NCBI RefSeq assembly: GCF_018409545.1
Contig: NZ_AP024563.1
Coordinates: forward strand, 2,130,001 to 2,194,000
DNA length: 64,000 nt
Direction of reading: 5' to 3'
Source: Allochromatium tepidum
GTDB taxonomy: Bacteria; Pseudomonadota; Gammaproteobacteria; Chromatiales; Chromatiaceae
Of this stretch, positions 10,053 through 19,700 are shown one piece after another (position 1 is the stretch's first letter; the number at the start of each line of letters is the position of its first letter). The translations under genes and the position numbers were made by a program. The notes beneath the pieces are model-generated. The model was given only the letters and a program-made list of their open reading frames with translations, was not told where the DNA came from and made no database searches.

Positions 10053-11045
10053 TCAGTGACTCGCTCTGAGTTGATCGGTTTTGCGGAGAAGGTGCGACTC
10101 GAAATCCGGGTCCAGGATTGCCGTCACCGGCAGCATCCAGTGATCGCTCGCGGCGAAGGGCGCGCACTTGACGGCGTCCTTCTCGGTCATGACGACGGGC
10201 AGGCCGCGCCAGTGGTCGGCGTCTTCCGCGCGGTAGCGATGATGATCCGGATAGGGCCGGCGCTCGACCGCCAGACCCGCCGCCTCCAGTTGCCTGAAGA
10301 AGGGTTCGGGATGACCGATACCGGCGACGGCGTGTACCCGCTGTTCGCTCAGGTCCGACAGCGGGCGACGTCGGGTCGGATCGCGCAGATTCACCAGCTC
10401 GCCGGGGTGTAGCTGCATGTGGTGGCCCGGTCCCGCACCGCCCTTGTGGAGCACCAGATCCACGTTGTCCAGTCGCTCGAGCGGCTCGCGCAACGGACCG
10501 GCCGGGAGGCAGTGTCCATTGCCGAAGCCGCGCATGCCGTCGATCAGGACGATCTCGAGGTCGCGCGCCAGCCGATAGTGCTGGAGACCGTCGTCGCTGA
10601 CCAGGATGTCGCAGTCGCTCAGCTCGATGGCCAGACGTCCGGCCGCGACCCGATCCGGCCCCGCGACCACGACACAGCCCGAGCGACGCGCGAGCAGGAC
10701 CGGCTCGTCGCCGACCCGGTCGGGATCGGACTCGGGCGTGACCCGTTGCGGCCAATGCTCGGCTCGGCCGCCGTAGCCGCGCGTGATGATCGCCGGTGTC
10801 CAGCCCTGGGCGCGCAACAGTTCGACCAGACGCAACACCAAGGGTGTCTTGCCGGTTCCGCCGACGGTGAGATTGCCGACCAGAACCACGGGCACGGGCA
10901 GTCGTTCGCTGGCCAGCCAGCCCTTTTGGTAGGCGATGCGTCGGACACGGACGATGGCGCCGTAGAGCCAGGACAGCGGCAGCAGGAGCCAGGTGAGCGG
11001 ATGGCGGCGACCATACCAGATGTCTGTTGGATTCGGCTTGATCGT
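10053..11045 (-). CDS. lpxK: Tetraacyldisaccharide 4'-kinase (start codon unusual)
   Basis: LpxK phosphorylates the lipid A disaccharide at the 4' position at the inner-membrane face. The N-terminal membrane helix (WLLLPLSWLYGAIV), Walker A GGTGKTP and the HHRY and MTEKDAVKC segments are present. The frame has no ATG, GTG or TTG in the expected place. A ribosome-binding AGGA lies before ACG (11045) and ATC (11042), which give a normal-length protein of about 330 residues. The only in-frame ATG upstream, at 11141, sits inside an antitoxin remnant and would add about 32 residues foreign to the family. I annotate from 11045; the true start is uncertain. Confidence 0.85.
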   Translation of the reverse strand, partial: TIKPNPTDIWYGRRHPLTWLLLPLSWLYGAIVRVRRIAYQKGWLASERLPVPVVLVGNLTVGGTGKTPLVLRLVELLRAQGWTPAIITRGYGGRAEHWPQRVTPESDPDRVGDEPVLLARRSGCVVVAGPDRVAAGRLAIELSDCDILVSDDGLQHYRLARDLEIVLIDGMRGFGNGHCLPAGPLREPLERLDNVDLVLHKGGAGPGHHMQLHPGELVNLRDPTRRRPLSDLSEQRVHAVAGIGHPEPFFRQLEAAGLAVERRPYPDHHRYRAEDADHWRGLPVVMTEKDAVKCAPFAASDHWMLPVTAILDPDFESHLLRKTDQLRASH

Positions 11046-11088
11046 TGCTTTCCTCGGTTGATGCAGGCGGCATGCGTATCGCAGTCTG

Positions 11089-11232
11089 TCAGAGTCTCGA
11101 AGCGCGCGGCTGCGCCTGTATCCATTCCTTGAGGGCGGCATTCATGCGCGTTTGCCAGCCGGGACCGGACGACTGGAAATACGCCAACACATCCCGATCA
11201 AAGCGGATCGTGGTCGACCCAGGCGCGCGGCT
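11089..11232 (-). pseudogene. Remnant of a BrnA-family antitoxin
   Basis: Reading minus-strand from just after the msbA stop in the same frame gives about 47 residues ending at a TGA at 11089. They contain TTIRFDRDVLAYF, GPGWQTRMNAALKEWIQ and a short tail. This is the C-terminal DNA-binding part typical of BrnA antitoxins of BrnTA toxin-antitoxin pairs. There is no start codon with a ribosome-binding site and no BrnT toxin gene, so it is a truncated fossil. The match is from memory of the family pattern. Confidence 0.7.
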
Positions 11233-13014
11233 CTATGAAGAGAAGCACGTCGCAGGCAGCTCGTTGAACTGCAACCGATGCAGCCGCGCGTAATACCCAC
11301 CGAGCGCCAGTAGCTCCGGATGACGCCCCTGCTCGACGATCCGCCCGTCCTGCAACACCAGGATGCGGTCGGCACTCTCAATGGTCGAGAGCCGATGCGC
11401 GATGACCAGCGTGGTGCGACGCGCCATCAGCGTCTCCAGCGCCGCCTGGATATGACGCTCGGCCTCGGTGTCCAGCGCCGAGGTCGCCTCGTCCAGGATC
11501 AGGATGGGCGCGTCCTTGAGCATGGCGCGCGCGATGGCCAGACGCTGGCGCTGACCGCCCGAGAGCAGCACGCCCTTGTCCCCGATCAGGGTCTCGAACC
11601 CCTGGGGCAGCGCCTGGATGAATTCGAGCGCATGGGCACTGGCCGCGACCCGCTCCAGCGCCTCACGGCTCGGCGGCTCGGCACGCCCATAGGCGATGTT
11701 GTTGGCGACCGAGTCGTTGAAGAGCACCACGTCCTGACTCACCAGCGAGATCTGAGCACGCAGGCCGGCGAGCGTCAGCTCCCGGATCGGGACGCCATCG
11801 ATGCGGATCTCACCGACCGTGGGATCATAGAAACGCGGCAGCAGATTGGCGATGGTGCTCTTGCCGCTGCCGGAGCGCCCGACCAAGGCCACCTTCTCGC
11901 CCGGCTCGATGACCAGATCCAGCCCCTGCACCGCCGGTGCCTTGTCCTCCGAATACCGGTGACTGACGCCGCGATATTCGACCCGCCCCTCGACGCGCTC
12001 CAGGCTCCGGGTGCCGGTGTCGGATTCCTTCTCGGCATCGATCAGTTCGAACAGGCTCTCGGCGGCGATGATGCCGCGCTGCAACTGACCATTGACCGCC
12101 GTCAGCCGCTTGACCGGCGGCAGCAGCAGCCCCATGGCGACCACGAACGACATGAAGGTGCCGACCGAGATGTTCTCCTTGAGCCCCTGCATGGTCGAGA
12201 GATAGACCACCACCGCGATCGCCGCCGCCGAGATCAGCTGCACCAGCGGCACGCTCGCCGCCTCGGTGGCGATCATCTTCATCTGGAGCGAGCGGGTCTT
12301 CTCGTTGATGAGCCGGAAGCGCTGCGACTCGCGCGCCTGACCGCCGAACGCCTTGACCAGCCGCTGACCGTCGATCACCTCCTGGGCGACATGGGTCAGA
12401 TCCCCGACCCGATCCTGGATACGCCGGCTGTGGCGCCGGAAGCGCTTGGTGGCGTACTTGACCGCGCCGGCCATCACCGGGCCTATGACCAGGAAGATCA
12501 GCGACAACCCGGCGTTCAGATAGAGCATGTAGGCCATGAGCCCGATCACGGTGAAGCCGTCGCGCACCAGGGTCGTGACCGCCGAGGTCGCGGCATTGGC
12601 CACGTTCTCGACGTTGTAGGTGAGCTTGGCCAGGATGTGCCCCGAGCCATGGGTGTCGTAGAACCGCGCCGGGGCGCGCAGCAGATGTTCGAACATCTCC
12701 TGACGCAGATCGGCCACCACCCGCCGCCCGACCCAGCTCAGGAAGTAGGTGTTGACGAACCCGGCGATGCCGCGCACCACGAACAACCCCACCAGCAGCC
12801 AGGGCATGAGCCGCACGATCTCGATGTCGCGATCGACGAAGCTGCCGTCGATCAACGGCTTCATCATGGCCGCAAACAACGGCTCGGTGACGGCGAACAC
12901 CAGCATCCCGGCGATCGACAGCCCGAAGATGCGCCAATAGGGCCGGACATAGCCGAGCAACCGCCGATAGACGACACGCGCGTCTTTCGGGGAGATCACC
13001 GCGTCCCGACTCAT
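11233..13014 (-). CDS. msbA: Lipid A export ATP-binding/permease protein MsbA
   Basis: A 593-residue half-size ABC exporter that flips lipid A-core across the inner membrane. The N-terminal half has the six membrane segments of a type 1 exporter. The nucleotide-binding domain has Walker A GRSGSGKST, signature LSGGQRQRLAIARAM and Walker B ILILDEATSALD. The normal family ending HRLQF is followed by NELPATCFSS; these last residues are probably read into foreign DNA, since an antitoxin remnant continues in the same frame after the stop. The start overlaps the exbD stop by four bases. Confidence 0.95.
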   Translation of the reverse strand: MSRDAVISPKDARVVYRRLLGYVRPYWRIFGLSIAGMLVFAVTEPLFAAMMKPLIDGSFVDRDIEIVRLMPWLLVGLFVVRGIAGFVNTYFLSWVGRRVVADLRQEMFEHLLRAPARFYDTHGSGHILAKLTYNVENVANAATSAVTTLVRDGFTVIGLMAYMLYLNAGLSLIFLVIGPVMAGAVKYATKRFRRHSRRIQDRVGDLTHVAQEVIDGQRLVKAFGGQARESQRFRLINEKTRSLQMKMIATEAASVPLVQLISAAAIAVVVYLSTMQGLKENISVGTFMSFVVAMGLLLPPVKRLTAVNGQLQRGIIAAESLFELIDAEKESDTGTRSLERVEGRVEYRGVSHRYSEDKAPAVQGLDLVIEPGEKVALVGRSGSGKSTIANLLPRFYDPTVGEIRIDGVPIRELTLAGLRAQISLVSQDVVLFNDSVANNIAYGRAEPPSREALERVAASAHALEFIQALPQGFETLIGDKGVLLSGGQRQRLAIARAMLKDAPILILDEATSALDTEAERHIQAALETLMARRTTLVIAHRLSTIESADRILVLQDGRIVEQGRHPELLALGGYYARLHRLQFNELPATCFSS

Positions 13015-13439
13015 GGCGCGGCGCCGTCCGAGCGGGTCGCGGCGAAGGCGAGGCGGGTCAGACCGGCCTGACTGGCCGCGTCCATGGCGGTCATCACGGC
13101 CTGATGCGGCGTGGCGGCATCGGCCTGGATCAGCACCGGGATGGCGCTGTCCTCACCACGGCGTTCGGCGAGCAGACGCACCAGGGTCGCCGTCCGGGTA
13201 TCACTGACCTCCCGATCGTCGACGAAGAAGCGCCCGGCCCGGTCGATGACGATCCGGATCATGGCCGGTTCCCGGGCCGGGATGTCCTCGCCCTGGGCCT
13301 GCGGCAACTGCACGCGCAAACGCGCCTCGTCCTTGAAGGTGGTCGAGACCATGAAGAAGATCAGCAGCAGGAAGACGACATCGATCAGGGGCGCCAGATT
13401 GATGTCGACCGGCGGTCGGCGCTGCGGACGCAGATTCAT
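13011..13439 (-). CDS. exbD: Biopolymer transport protein ExbD/TolR family
   Basis: A 142-residue protein with one N-terminal membrane helix (APLIDVVFLLLIFFMVSTTF), carrying the conserved Asp of the proton-channel motif, and a periplasmic domain. With the upstream ExbB-type subunit it would form a proton-driven energiser complex. It overlaps exbB and msbA by four bases each. In many Gammaproteobacteria an ExbB-ExbD pair precedes msbA-lpxK-kdsB, and its link to LPS export is not well understood. There is no TonB or TolA here, so the partner is not visible. Confidence 0.92.
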   Translation of the reverse strand: MNLRPQRRPPVDINLAPLIDVVFLLLIFFMVSTTFKDEARLRVQLPQAQGEDIPAREPAMIRIVIDRAGRFFVDDREVSDTRTATLVRLLAERRGEDSAIPVLIQADAATPHQAVMTAMDAASQAGLTRLAFAATRSDGAAP

Positions 13440-14065
13440 CGCGACGCCTCGCCGGTCGCCTCGCGCTCGCCCTTGAGCACCTCGACCAGCCGCAGTGCCT
13501 GTTCCTCCATGTCGAGCGCGATCCGCCCGACCTTGCTGTCGAAGAAGCGGTGGAACATCAACGCCGGGATGGCCACCGAGAGTCCGGCGGCGGTGGTGAT
13601 GAGCGCCTTGGAGATGCCGCCGGCCAGGATACCGGCATTGCCGACGCCCGCCTCCATGATGACCCCGAAGACGTCGATCATGCCCAGCACGGTGCCGAGC
13701 AGACCCAGCAGGGGCGCGATCGCGGCGATGGTGCCGAGCGTATTCAGGAAGCGTTCGAGCTGCGCCACCACATGGCGTCCGGTGTCGTTGATGGCCTCCT
13801 TCATCACCTCGTGCGAGTGATGACGGTTGACCAGACCGGCGGCCAGGATGCGCCCGAGCGGCGAGCCGTCACGGATCTGGGCGATGGCGACCTCGTTGAG
13901 CCGCTGCTCCTGATGCAGGCGCCAGATCCGCTCGACCAGCCGCTCCGGCATGATGCGCGAGCGGCGCAGCGTCCAGGCGCGCTCGATCACGATCGCGGTC
14001 GCCAACACCGAACAGGCCAGGATCGGCACCATCAGCCAGCCGCCGGCATACATGAGTTCAAGCAA
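13436..14065 (-). CDS. exbB: MotA/TolQ/ExbB proton channel family protein
   Basis: A 209-residue membrane protein with the three helices of the ExbB family: one near the N-terminus (AGGWLMVPILACSVLATAIV) and two in the second half (TIAAIAPLLGLLGTVLGMID and GISKALITTAAGLSVAIPAL). The probable start is TTG at 14065, placed about eight bases after GGAGGA. A longer frame starting at 14158 adds a polar stretch without family resemblance. It forms an operon with exbD, msbA, lpxK and kdsB. The comEC gene that often precedes it is absent. Confidence 0.9.
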   Translation of the reverse strand: MLELMYAGGWLMVPILACSVLATAIVIERAWTLRRSRIMPERLVERIWRLHQEQRLNEVAIAQIRDGSPLGRILAAGLVNRHHSHEVMKEAINDTGRHVVAQLERFLNTLGTIAAIAPLLGLLGTVLGMIDVFGVIMEAGVGNAGILAGGISKALITTAAGLSVAIPALMFHRFFDSKVGRIALDMEEQALRLVEVLKGEREATGEASR

Positions 14066-14236
14066 GGACAGTCTCCTCCACGGTCTGCAAGCCCTGGGCG
14101 CATCGTCTATTTCAGACCGAGCATGATACTCGAAGCACGCCCCGATCGACATGAACACATTATGCCTGGATGCTCGACTGGACAGATCCGGGGAGATGGT
14201 CTATCTAAATCCTCTATGGAAAAGCTGAAACCCTGA

Positions 14237-14402
14237 CTTATTGACGACGTCCCGAGCGAGGCCGGCTGTCCGCGCTTCGCCCCGGACATCCGGGTGCATG
14301 GGATCGTCTATTACGAATCGGGCACGGCCCGTGCCAGTCAGGGCTGGGGCGGCGCCCGCCTTCAGGGCGCGGTTCTGTGGGAGGGCGATGTCCAGGCACC
14401 GG
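14237..14402 (+). pseudogene. Remnant of a PilX-type pilus assembly protein (C-terminal part)
   Basis: In the frame that follows a TGA at 14234, about 55 residues can be read with RVHGIVYYESGTA, then GWGGARLQGAVLWEGDVQA. This small beta-strand pattern (GxxYxE then GWGxxxxxGAVxxEGxV) resembles the C-terminal end of PilX-like type IV pilus assembly proteins. There is no start codon, signal or N-terminal hydrophobic helix. At about 14400 the similarity jumps to another frame. I infer a decayed minor-pilin gene; the family call is from pattern memory. Confidence 0.5.
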
Positions 14403-14669
14403 CGCCGGACCAAGGCCCAAACCACGGCCATCAATCTGGTGCTCGACAAGGTCGAGGAACTGCGTGATCTGGCCGCCGGCGGCGAGACGCTCCAGGACGG
14501 GGAGGACGTCGCCGCCGAGCGACCGGGAGACAGCACCAGTTTCGCGCGTTCCTGGATCATCCGGCCCGGCGCACAGCCCGGCGTTGAGGAGGTCCGGGTC
14601 GTCGCTCGCTGGGAAGGCGCAGGGGGCGAGCTCCGGACGACCGGCCTGCGCACCCTGATCGTCCCCTGA
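14396..14669 (+). pseudogene. Remnant of a PilV-type minor pilin (C-terminal part)
   Basis: About 90 residues ending at the TGA at 14667. They begin around QTTAINLVLDKVEELRDLAAGG and contain FARSWIIRP, VEEVRVVARWEG and LRTTGLRTLIVP. This matches the C-terminal half of type IV prepilins of the PilV type (helix, then SWxV, a VxVxW strand and a final TL strand). The prepilin leader and hydrophobic helix are missing: the frame upstream encodes only arginine-rich sequence without resemblance. It abuts the PilX-like remnant, consistent with a deletion fusing two minor-pilin genes. Confidence 0.55.
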
Positions 14670-14753
14670 GTTCGAGCGATCGCGGTTTGAAAATCGCCGA
14701 CGAGCGACCACATCGGGGAGGAATCCTTCAGCAACCAGTCAGGCGATTCGAGC

Positions 14754-16226
14754 ATGGACTATCTGAGCCTTTCACGCGCCGCGCGGCTCGTGGGCGTCAC
14801 CCGCGCCGAACTCCAGGCCCGCATCCGGCGCGGCGAGATCCCGACCTTCGAGGGCGCGGTGGCGATCAACGATCTATTGCGCGCCTATCCGAGCCTCAGC
14901 CTCGCCAACGACGACGCCCTGGAGCGGACCACCCGCATCAAGACGCTTGCCCACCCCAAATTCAACAACACCGGCGAAACCACACTGCCCGATCCCTCCG
15001 TTCTGCTCTCACGGCTCCAGGGATTGAGCGCCGGTCTCGCCGACCGTGCCGCGCGGCTGGAGGCGGCCACGGAACTGCTGGACCAGGTCGGCGAGCAGGT
15101 CGACGAACTCTGCCGGCTGCCGCGCGGTCGGCTCGAGGAGTCCCTGCTCGCGCTGCGCGACTGGCTGCGCGGGGAACGCGCGCGGCTGGCCGCCGACGCC
15201 GATCCGGACCGGCGCGCCCGACTCATCGTCAAAGATGCCTTTTTGCGACTCATGGCCGCCAACGTCAAACTCATACCCAGCGGGCACGACTTCTTCGTCG
15301 AGGGCAACGAATCCATTCTCGAGGCCTCGGTGCGCGCCGGCCTGACGCTCAACTACGGTTGCTCCAGCGGCAACTGTGGCGGCTGCAAGGCGCGCGTGGT
15401 CAGCGGCGAGACCTGGCGTCTGCGTGAGCACGACTATGTGATCAGCGAGCGCGAGAAGGCCATGGGCTATATCCTGACCTGCTCGCACACGGCTGTGACC
15501 GATCTGGTGCTGGAGGCCGCCGAGGCCAATCGGGTCGAGGATCTGCCCTACCAGGAAGTCCGCGCGAGTCTGCGCAAGCTCGAACGGCTCGGGCCGGATC
15601 TTGTCGCGCTCAACGTCCAGACCCCGCGCACCCAGACGCTGCGCTTCATGGCCGGACAGCGGGCGATCCTGACCCTGGAGAGCGGCGAGTCGCGCGAGCT
15701 GCCGATCGCCAGTTGTCCCTGTAATGGGCGCTATCTGTGGTTCTATGTCCGGCGTCAGGCGGATGCCTTTTCGGAGGCGGTGTTCGGCGGGCTGCGTCCG
15801 GGACAGCTCGTCACGGTCAGCGGACCGCTCGGCGACTTCGTGCTGCACGACGAGGCGTCGGAACCGGCGATCTTCATCGCTCACGGCGACGGCATCGCGC
15901 CGATCAAGAGTCTGATCGAGCATGCGGTCTCGATCGACCACATCGAGTCGTTCCAGCTCTATTGGGACACATCGTATCCGGAGGCCCATCATCAGGCCCA
16001 GTGGGGACGCGCGCTGCGGGATGCGTTGGACAACTTCGGTTTCACGCCGCTGGTGAGTGGGCGTGCGGAGGATCTGATCGCGTTGATTCGCTCCGATCTG
16101 CCCGAGCCGACCGGGGCGCGCTTCTATGTCGCCGGGCCGGCCGAGCCGGTCAGGGCGACGCGCGCGGCACTACTCGCCCAAGGTGTCGAGGCCGAGCGGA
16201 TCGCGACCGAAGAGACGGCCACCTGA
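14754..16226 (+). CDS. Ferredoxin-NAD(P)H-reductase-type flavoprotein with N-terminal HTH-like and helical domains
   Basis: A 490-residue protein in three parts. Residues 1-40 (LSRAARLVGVTRAELQARIRRG) look like a MerR/excisionase-type helix-turn-helix. Residues about 80-165 are charged helices, probably coiled coil. From about 165 a plant-type [2Fe-2S] domain has CSSGNCGGC plus a fourth Cys in YILTCSH. Then come a flavin-binding barrel (residues about 260-360) and a NAD(P)-binding domain with IAHGDGIAPIKSLIEHA. The C-terminal half resembles CDP-4-dehydro-6-deoxyglucose reductase/phenol hydroxylase reductase electron-transfer modules. The partner acceptor is unknown. Confidence 0.85.
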   Translation: MDYLSLSRAARLVGVTRAELQARIRRGEIPTFEGAVAINDLLRAYPSLSLANDDALERTTRIKTLAHPKFNNTGETTLPDPSVLLSRLQGLSAGLADRAARLEAATELLDQVGEQVDELCRLPRGRLEESLLALRDWLRGERARLAADADPDRRARLIVKDAFLRLMAANVKLIPSGHDFFVEGNESILEASVRAGLTLNYGCSSGNCGGCKARVVSGETWRLREHDYVISEREKAMGYILTCSHTAVTDLVLEAAEANRVEDLPYQEVRASLRKLERLGPDLVALNVQTPRTQTLRFMAGQRAILTLESGESRELPIASCPCNGRYLWFYVRRQADAFSEAVFGGLRPGQLVTVSGPLGDFVLHDEASEPAIFIAHGDGIAPIKSLIEHAVSIDHIESFQLYWDTSYPEAHHQAQWGRALRDALDNFGFTPLVSGRAEDLIALIRSDLPEPTGARFYVAGPAEPVRATRAALLAQGVEAERIATEETAT

Positions 16227-16245
16227 TCGCGCTCGCTCGTAGCGT

Positions 16246-16428
16246 TCAGGCCGCCCTTGGCCTGGACTGCTCCGGGGGCAGGAACACCGTGCCCTTGCCG
16301 AAGCGGTTGACCGCGACATCGCGCACCCAGCTCGGGGCATCGGCATAGAGGCGGATATAGGTGTAGCCCAGATTGCCACGCACCTTGGAAGCCACCCAAG
16401 CGTCCAATTCTCTGTGTCTTTTTTCCAT
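16246..16428 (-). CDS. Small conserved-looking protein of unknown function
   Basis: A 60-residue protein starting at ATG 16428, with GGAG eight bases upstream. It reads as a compact, well-formed domain: MEKRHRELDAWVASKVRGNL, then YTYIRLYADAPSWVRDVAVNRFG and a Pro/Arg tail. No membrane segment or signal is visible. It is convergent with the oxidoreductase gene. I do not recognise a named family. Codon use matches neighbouring genes, which supports it being real. Confidence 0.55.
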   Translation of the reverse strand: MEKRHRELDAWVASKVRGNLGYTYIRLYADAPSWVRDVAVNRFGKGTVFLPPEQSRPRAA

Positions 16429-16799
16429 CGCACTGACTCCGAACGAACGTCTGTCTCTCCTCACTGGAGCCTGGGAGACGACCTCGGGGGCGTATCCGCC
16501 CGCACGGCTCCGACTTCCTGAGTCGTTCGGGCTTGAGAGGCGCGAGCGCTCAGTGTTATTGAGTCCCAAGAATATGTTTTCAGTGGCGGGTGTTCAATAG
16601 TCGGCATGAGAGCGCATGCCCGACCCGATACGGCAGATCCGGGGCACATCTTGCGCCAAACCCAGAGATTCACTGTAATCACCACGCGCGCGGCTTGGTT
16701 CGATGGCTACCGAGCGGAAGACGATCCGGATGCCCGGACCGCTCTGCCCGCTGATGCCGACAGCGGATACTATCAATCGAAGAATCTGAGATCGGCTTC
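16429..16799. other. Intergenic region without recognisable gene
   Basis: This 371-base stretch separates the 60-residue minus-strand gene from hrpA. Short open frames exist on both strands, but they have no ribosome-binding sites or family resemblance. I see no hairpin with a T-run, no tRNA and no repeats. It presumably carries the divergent promoters. Confidence 0.5.
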
Positions 16800-19700
16800 A
16801 TGGATCTACCCAATGACCAGGACATCGCGGGCTGTCTGATCCGCGATCGTCACTCCATCCGGTCGCGTCTGCGCAATCTGCGCCGACGCGCGCGAGCCGG
16901 TCAGCCGATCGACGATGGTCTAAGCAAGCTCTGGGACTGTATCCGGGCCTCCCAAAGCGTGGTCGCCCAGCGTCAGGCACTGGTGCCCCGGATCGAGTAT
17001 CCGCCGGAACTGCCGGTCAGCGAGCGGCGCGACGAGGTCGCGGCACTGATCGAGCGCCATCAGGTGATCGTGCTCTGCGGCGAGACCGGCTCGGGCAAGT
17101 CGACCCAGTTGCCCAAACTGTGTCTGGATCTGGGACGCGGGCGGTTCGGACGCATCGGCCATACGCAGCCAAGGCGCATCGCCGCGCGCAGTCTGGCCAG
17201 TCGGGTGGCGCAGGAACTGGGGGTCGAGAACGGCGGACTGGTCGGCTACAAGGTGCGCTTCCATGATCGCGTGCGCCCTGAGACCGCGATCAAGCTGATG
17301 ACCGACGGGATGCTGCTGGCCGAGATCCAGCAGGACCGTTGGCTCAACGAGTACGACACACTCATCATCGACGAGGCCCACGAGCGTGGGCTGAACATCG
17401 ATTTCCTGCTCGGCTATCTCAAGGGACTGCTGCCGCGCCGGCCCGATCTCAAGCTGATCGTCACCTCGGCCACCATCGACCCCGAGCGTTTTGCGCGCCA
17501 TTTCGCCGACAGCGAGCGTCGGCCCGCGCCCATCATCGAGATCTCGGGTCGGACCTATCCGGTCGAGGTGCGCTACCGTCCGCCCGAGGAAGAGAGCGCC
17601 GCCGAGTGCGACGAGCCGATGCAGCGCGCGATCTCGGACGCGGTCGAGGAGCTGGCGCAGGTCGGGCGCGGCGACGTGCTGGTGTTCCTCTCGGGCGAGC
17701 GCGAAATCCGCACCACCGCCGAGACGCTGCGCAAGCATCATCCGCCCTCGACCGAGATCCTGCCCCTGTTCGCCCGTCAGGGACCGCAGGAGCAGGCGCG
17801 CATCTTCCAGCCGCACGGCACGCGCCGGGTGATCCTGGCCACCAACGTGGCCGAGACCTCGCTCACGGTGCCGGGCATCCATTACGTCGTCGATCCGGGC
17901 TTCGCGCGCATCAGCCGCTACAGCCATCGCACCAAGGTCCAACGGTTGCCGGTCGAGCGCGTCTCGCAGGCCAGCGCCAACCAGCGCAAGGGACGCTGCG
18001 GGCGCGTGGCGGCCGGTGTCTGCATCCGGCTCTACAGCGAGGACAATTTCCAATCGCGCGCCGCATTCACCGAACCCGAGATCGCGCGCGCCAATCTGGC
18101 CGCCGTCATCCTGCAGATGAAGCTGCTCGGCTTCGGCGCCATCGAGCACTTCCCCTTCATCGACAAGCCGGATTCGCGGCTCATCAACGACGGCTATCGC
18201 ACCCTGGAGGAACTCGGGGCGCTCGACGAGGCGCGCGAGCTGACCGCGCTCGGACGTCAGCTCGCGCGCCTGCCGGTCGATCCGCGCATCGGGCGGATGC
18301 TGCTGGCGGCCGGCGAGCATCAGTGTCTCTCCGAGGTGCTGGTGATCGCCGCCGCGCTCAGCGTGCAGGATCCGCGCGAGCGTCCGCACGACAAACAGCA
18401 GGCCGCCGACGAGATCCATGCCGGCTTCAGCCATCCCGAGTCGGACTTCATCACCTTTCTCAACCTCTGGCACTTCCTCGACAAAGAGCGCCGGCAGCTC
18501 TCGCGCAACAAGTTCGTCAAGCTCTGTCAGCGTCACTTCCTGTCCTGGAACCGGGTGCAGGAGTGGCGCGACATCCAGGCCCAGTTGCGCGAACAGATGC
18601 TGGAGATGGGCTTCAAGGAATCCGCCGCTACCGCCTCTCAAGCGCCATCACTGGATGCTGACGCCTACGAAAAGATCCACCGCGCCCTGCTGGCCGGCCT
18701 GCTCGGCAACATCGGTTTCCGCGAGGCCGAGCGCGAGTTCCAGGGCGCGCGCAACAGCCGCTTCCTGATCCATCCGAGTTCCGCCCTGTTCGCCAAGCCG
18801 CCGAAATGGGTGATGGTCGCCGAGCGGGTCGAGACCACGCGCCGGTACGGACGCATCGCCGCCGCCGTCCAGCCGGGCTGGATCGAGCGCGCCGCCGGCC
18901 ATCTGCTCCAGCGCAGTTATTCCGAACCGCACTGGCAGGCCAAGTCCGGTCAGGTCGCGGCCTTCGAGAAGGTCACGCTCTTCGGCGTCACCCTGGTGCC
19001 CAAACGGCGCGTCAACTATGGCCCGATCAACCCGGCCGAGGCGCGCGAGATCTTTCTGCGCTTTGCGCTCACCGAGGGCGATTTCGACACCCGCGCACCC
19101 TTCTGGCGTCACAACCGCGAGCTGATCGAGTACGTCCGGCATCTGGAGTCCAAGTCGCGCCGGCGCGATATCCTGGTCGATGAGGAAGCCATCTACGCCT
19201 TCTATGCCGAGCGGGTACCGGCGGGGATCTACTCGACGCCTCAGTTCGAGCGCTGGCTGCGTCAGGTCACGCGCCGGACGCCCAGGATCCTGCATATGCG
19301 GCTGAGCGATCTCATGCGCCATGAGGCGTCGGAGATCAGTGCGCAGTCCTTCCCCGATCAGCTCCAGGTGGGCGCCACCGCACTGCCGCTCGAATACCGC
19401 TTCGAGCCGGGCGCGGCGGCCGATGGCGTGACTCTGGTGGTGCCGCTGCCGCTGATCAATCAGGTCTCGCCCGACCGGCTCGACTGGCTGGTGCCTGGGC
19501 TGATCGAGGAGCGCATCACGGCCCTGCTGCGCGGTCTGCCCAAGACGCTGCGCAAGGCGTTCGTGCCGATCCCGGACACGGCCAAGCGGCTGGCGGCGCG
19601 GCTGGTACCGTCCGACCGGCCGCTGATCCAGGCGCTGGCCGAGGAGATCCGGGCCATGAGCGGCGTCCGGATCCCGGAAGACGCCTGGGATCAGTCGGTG

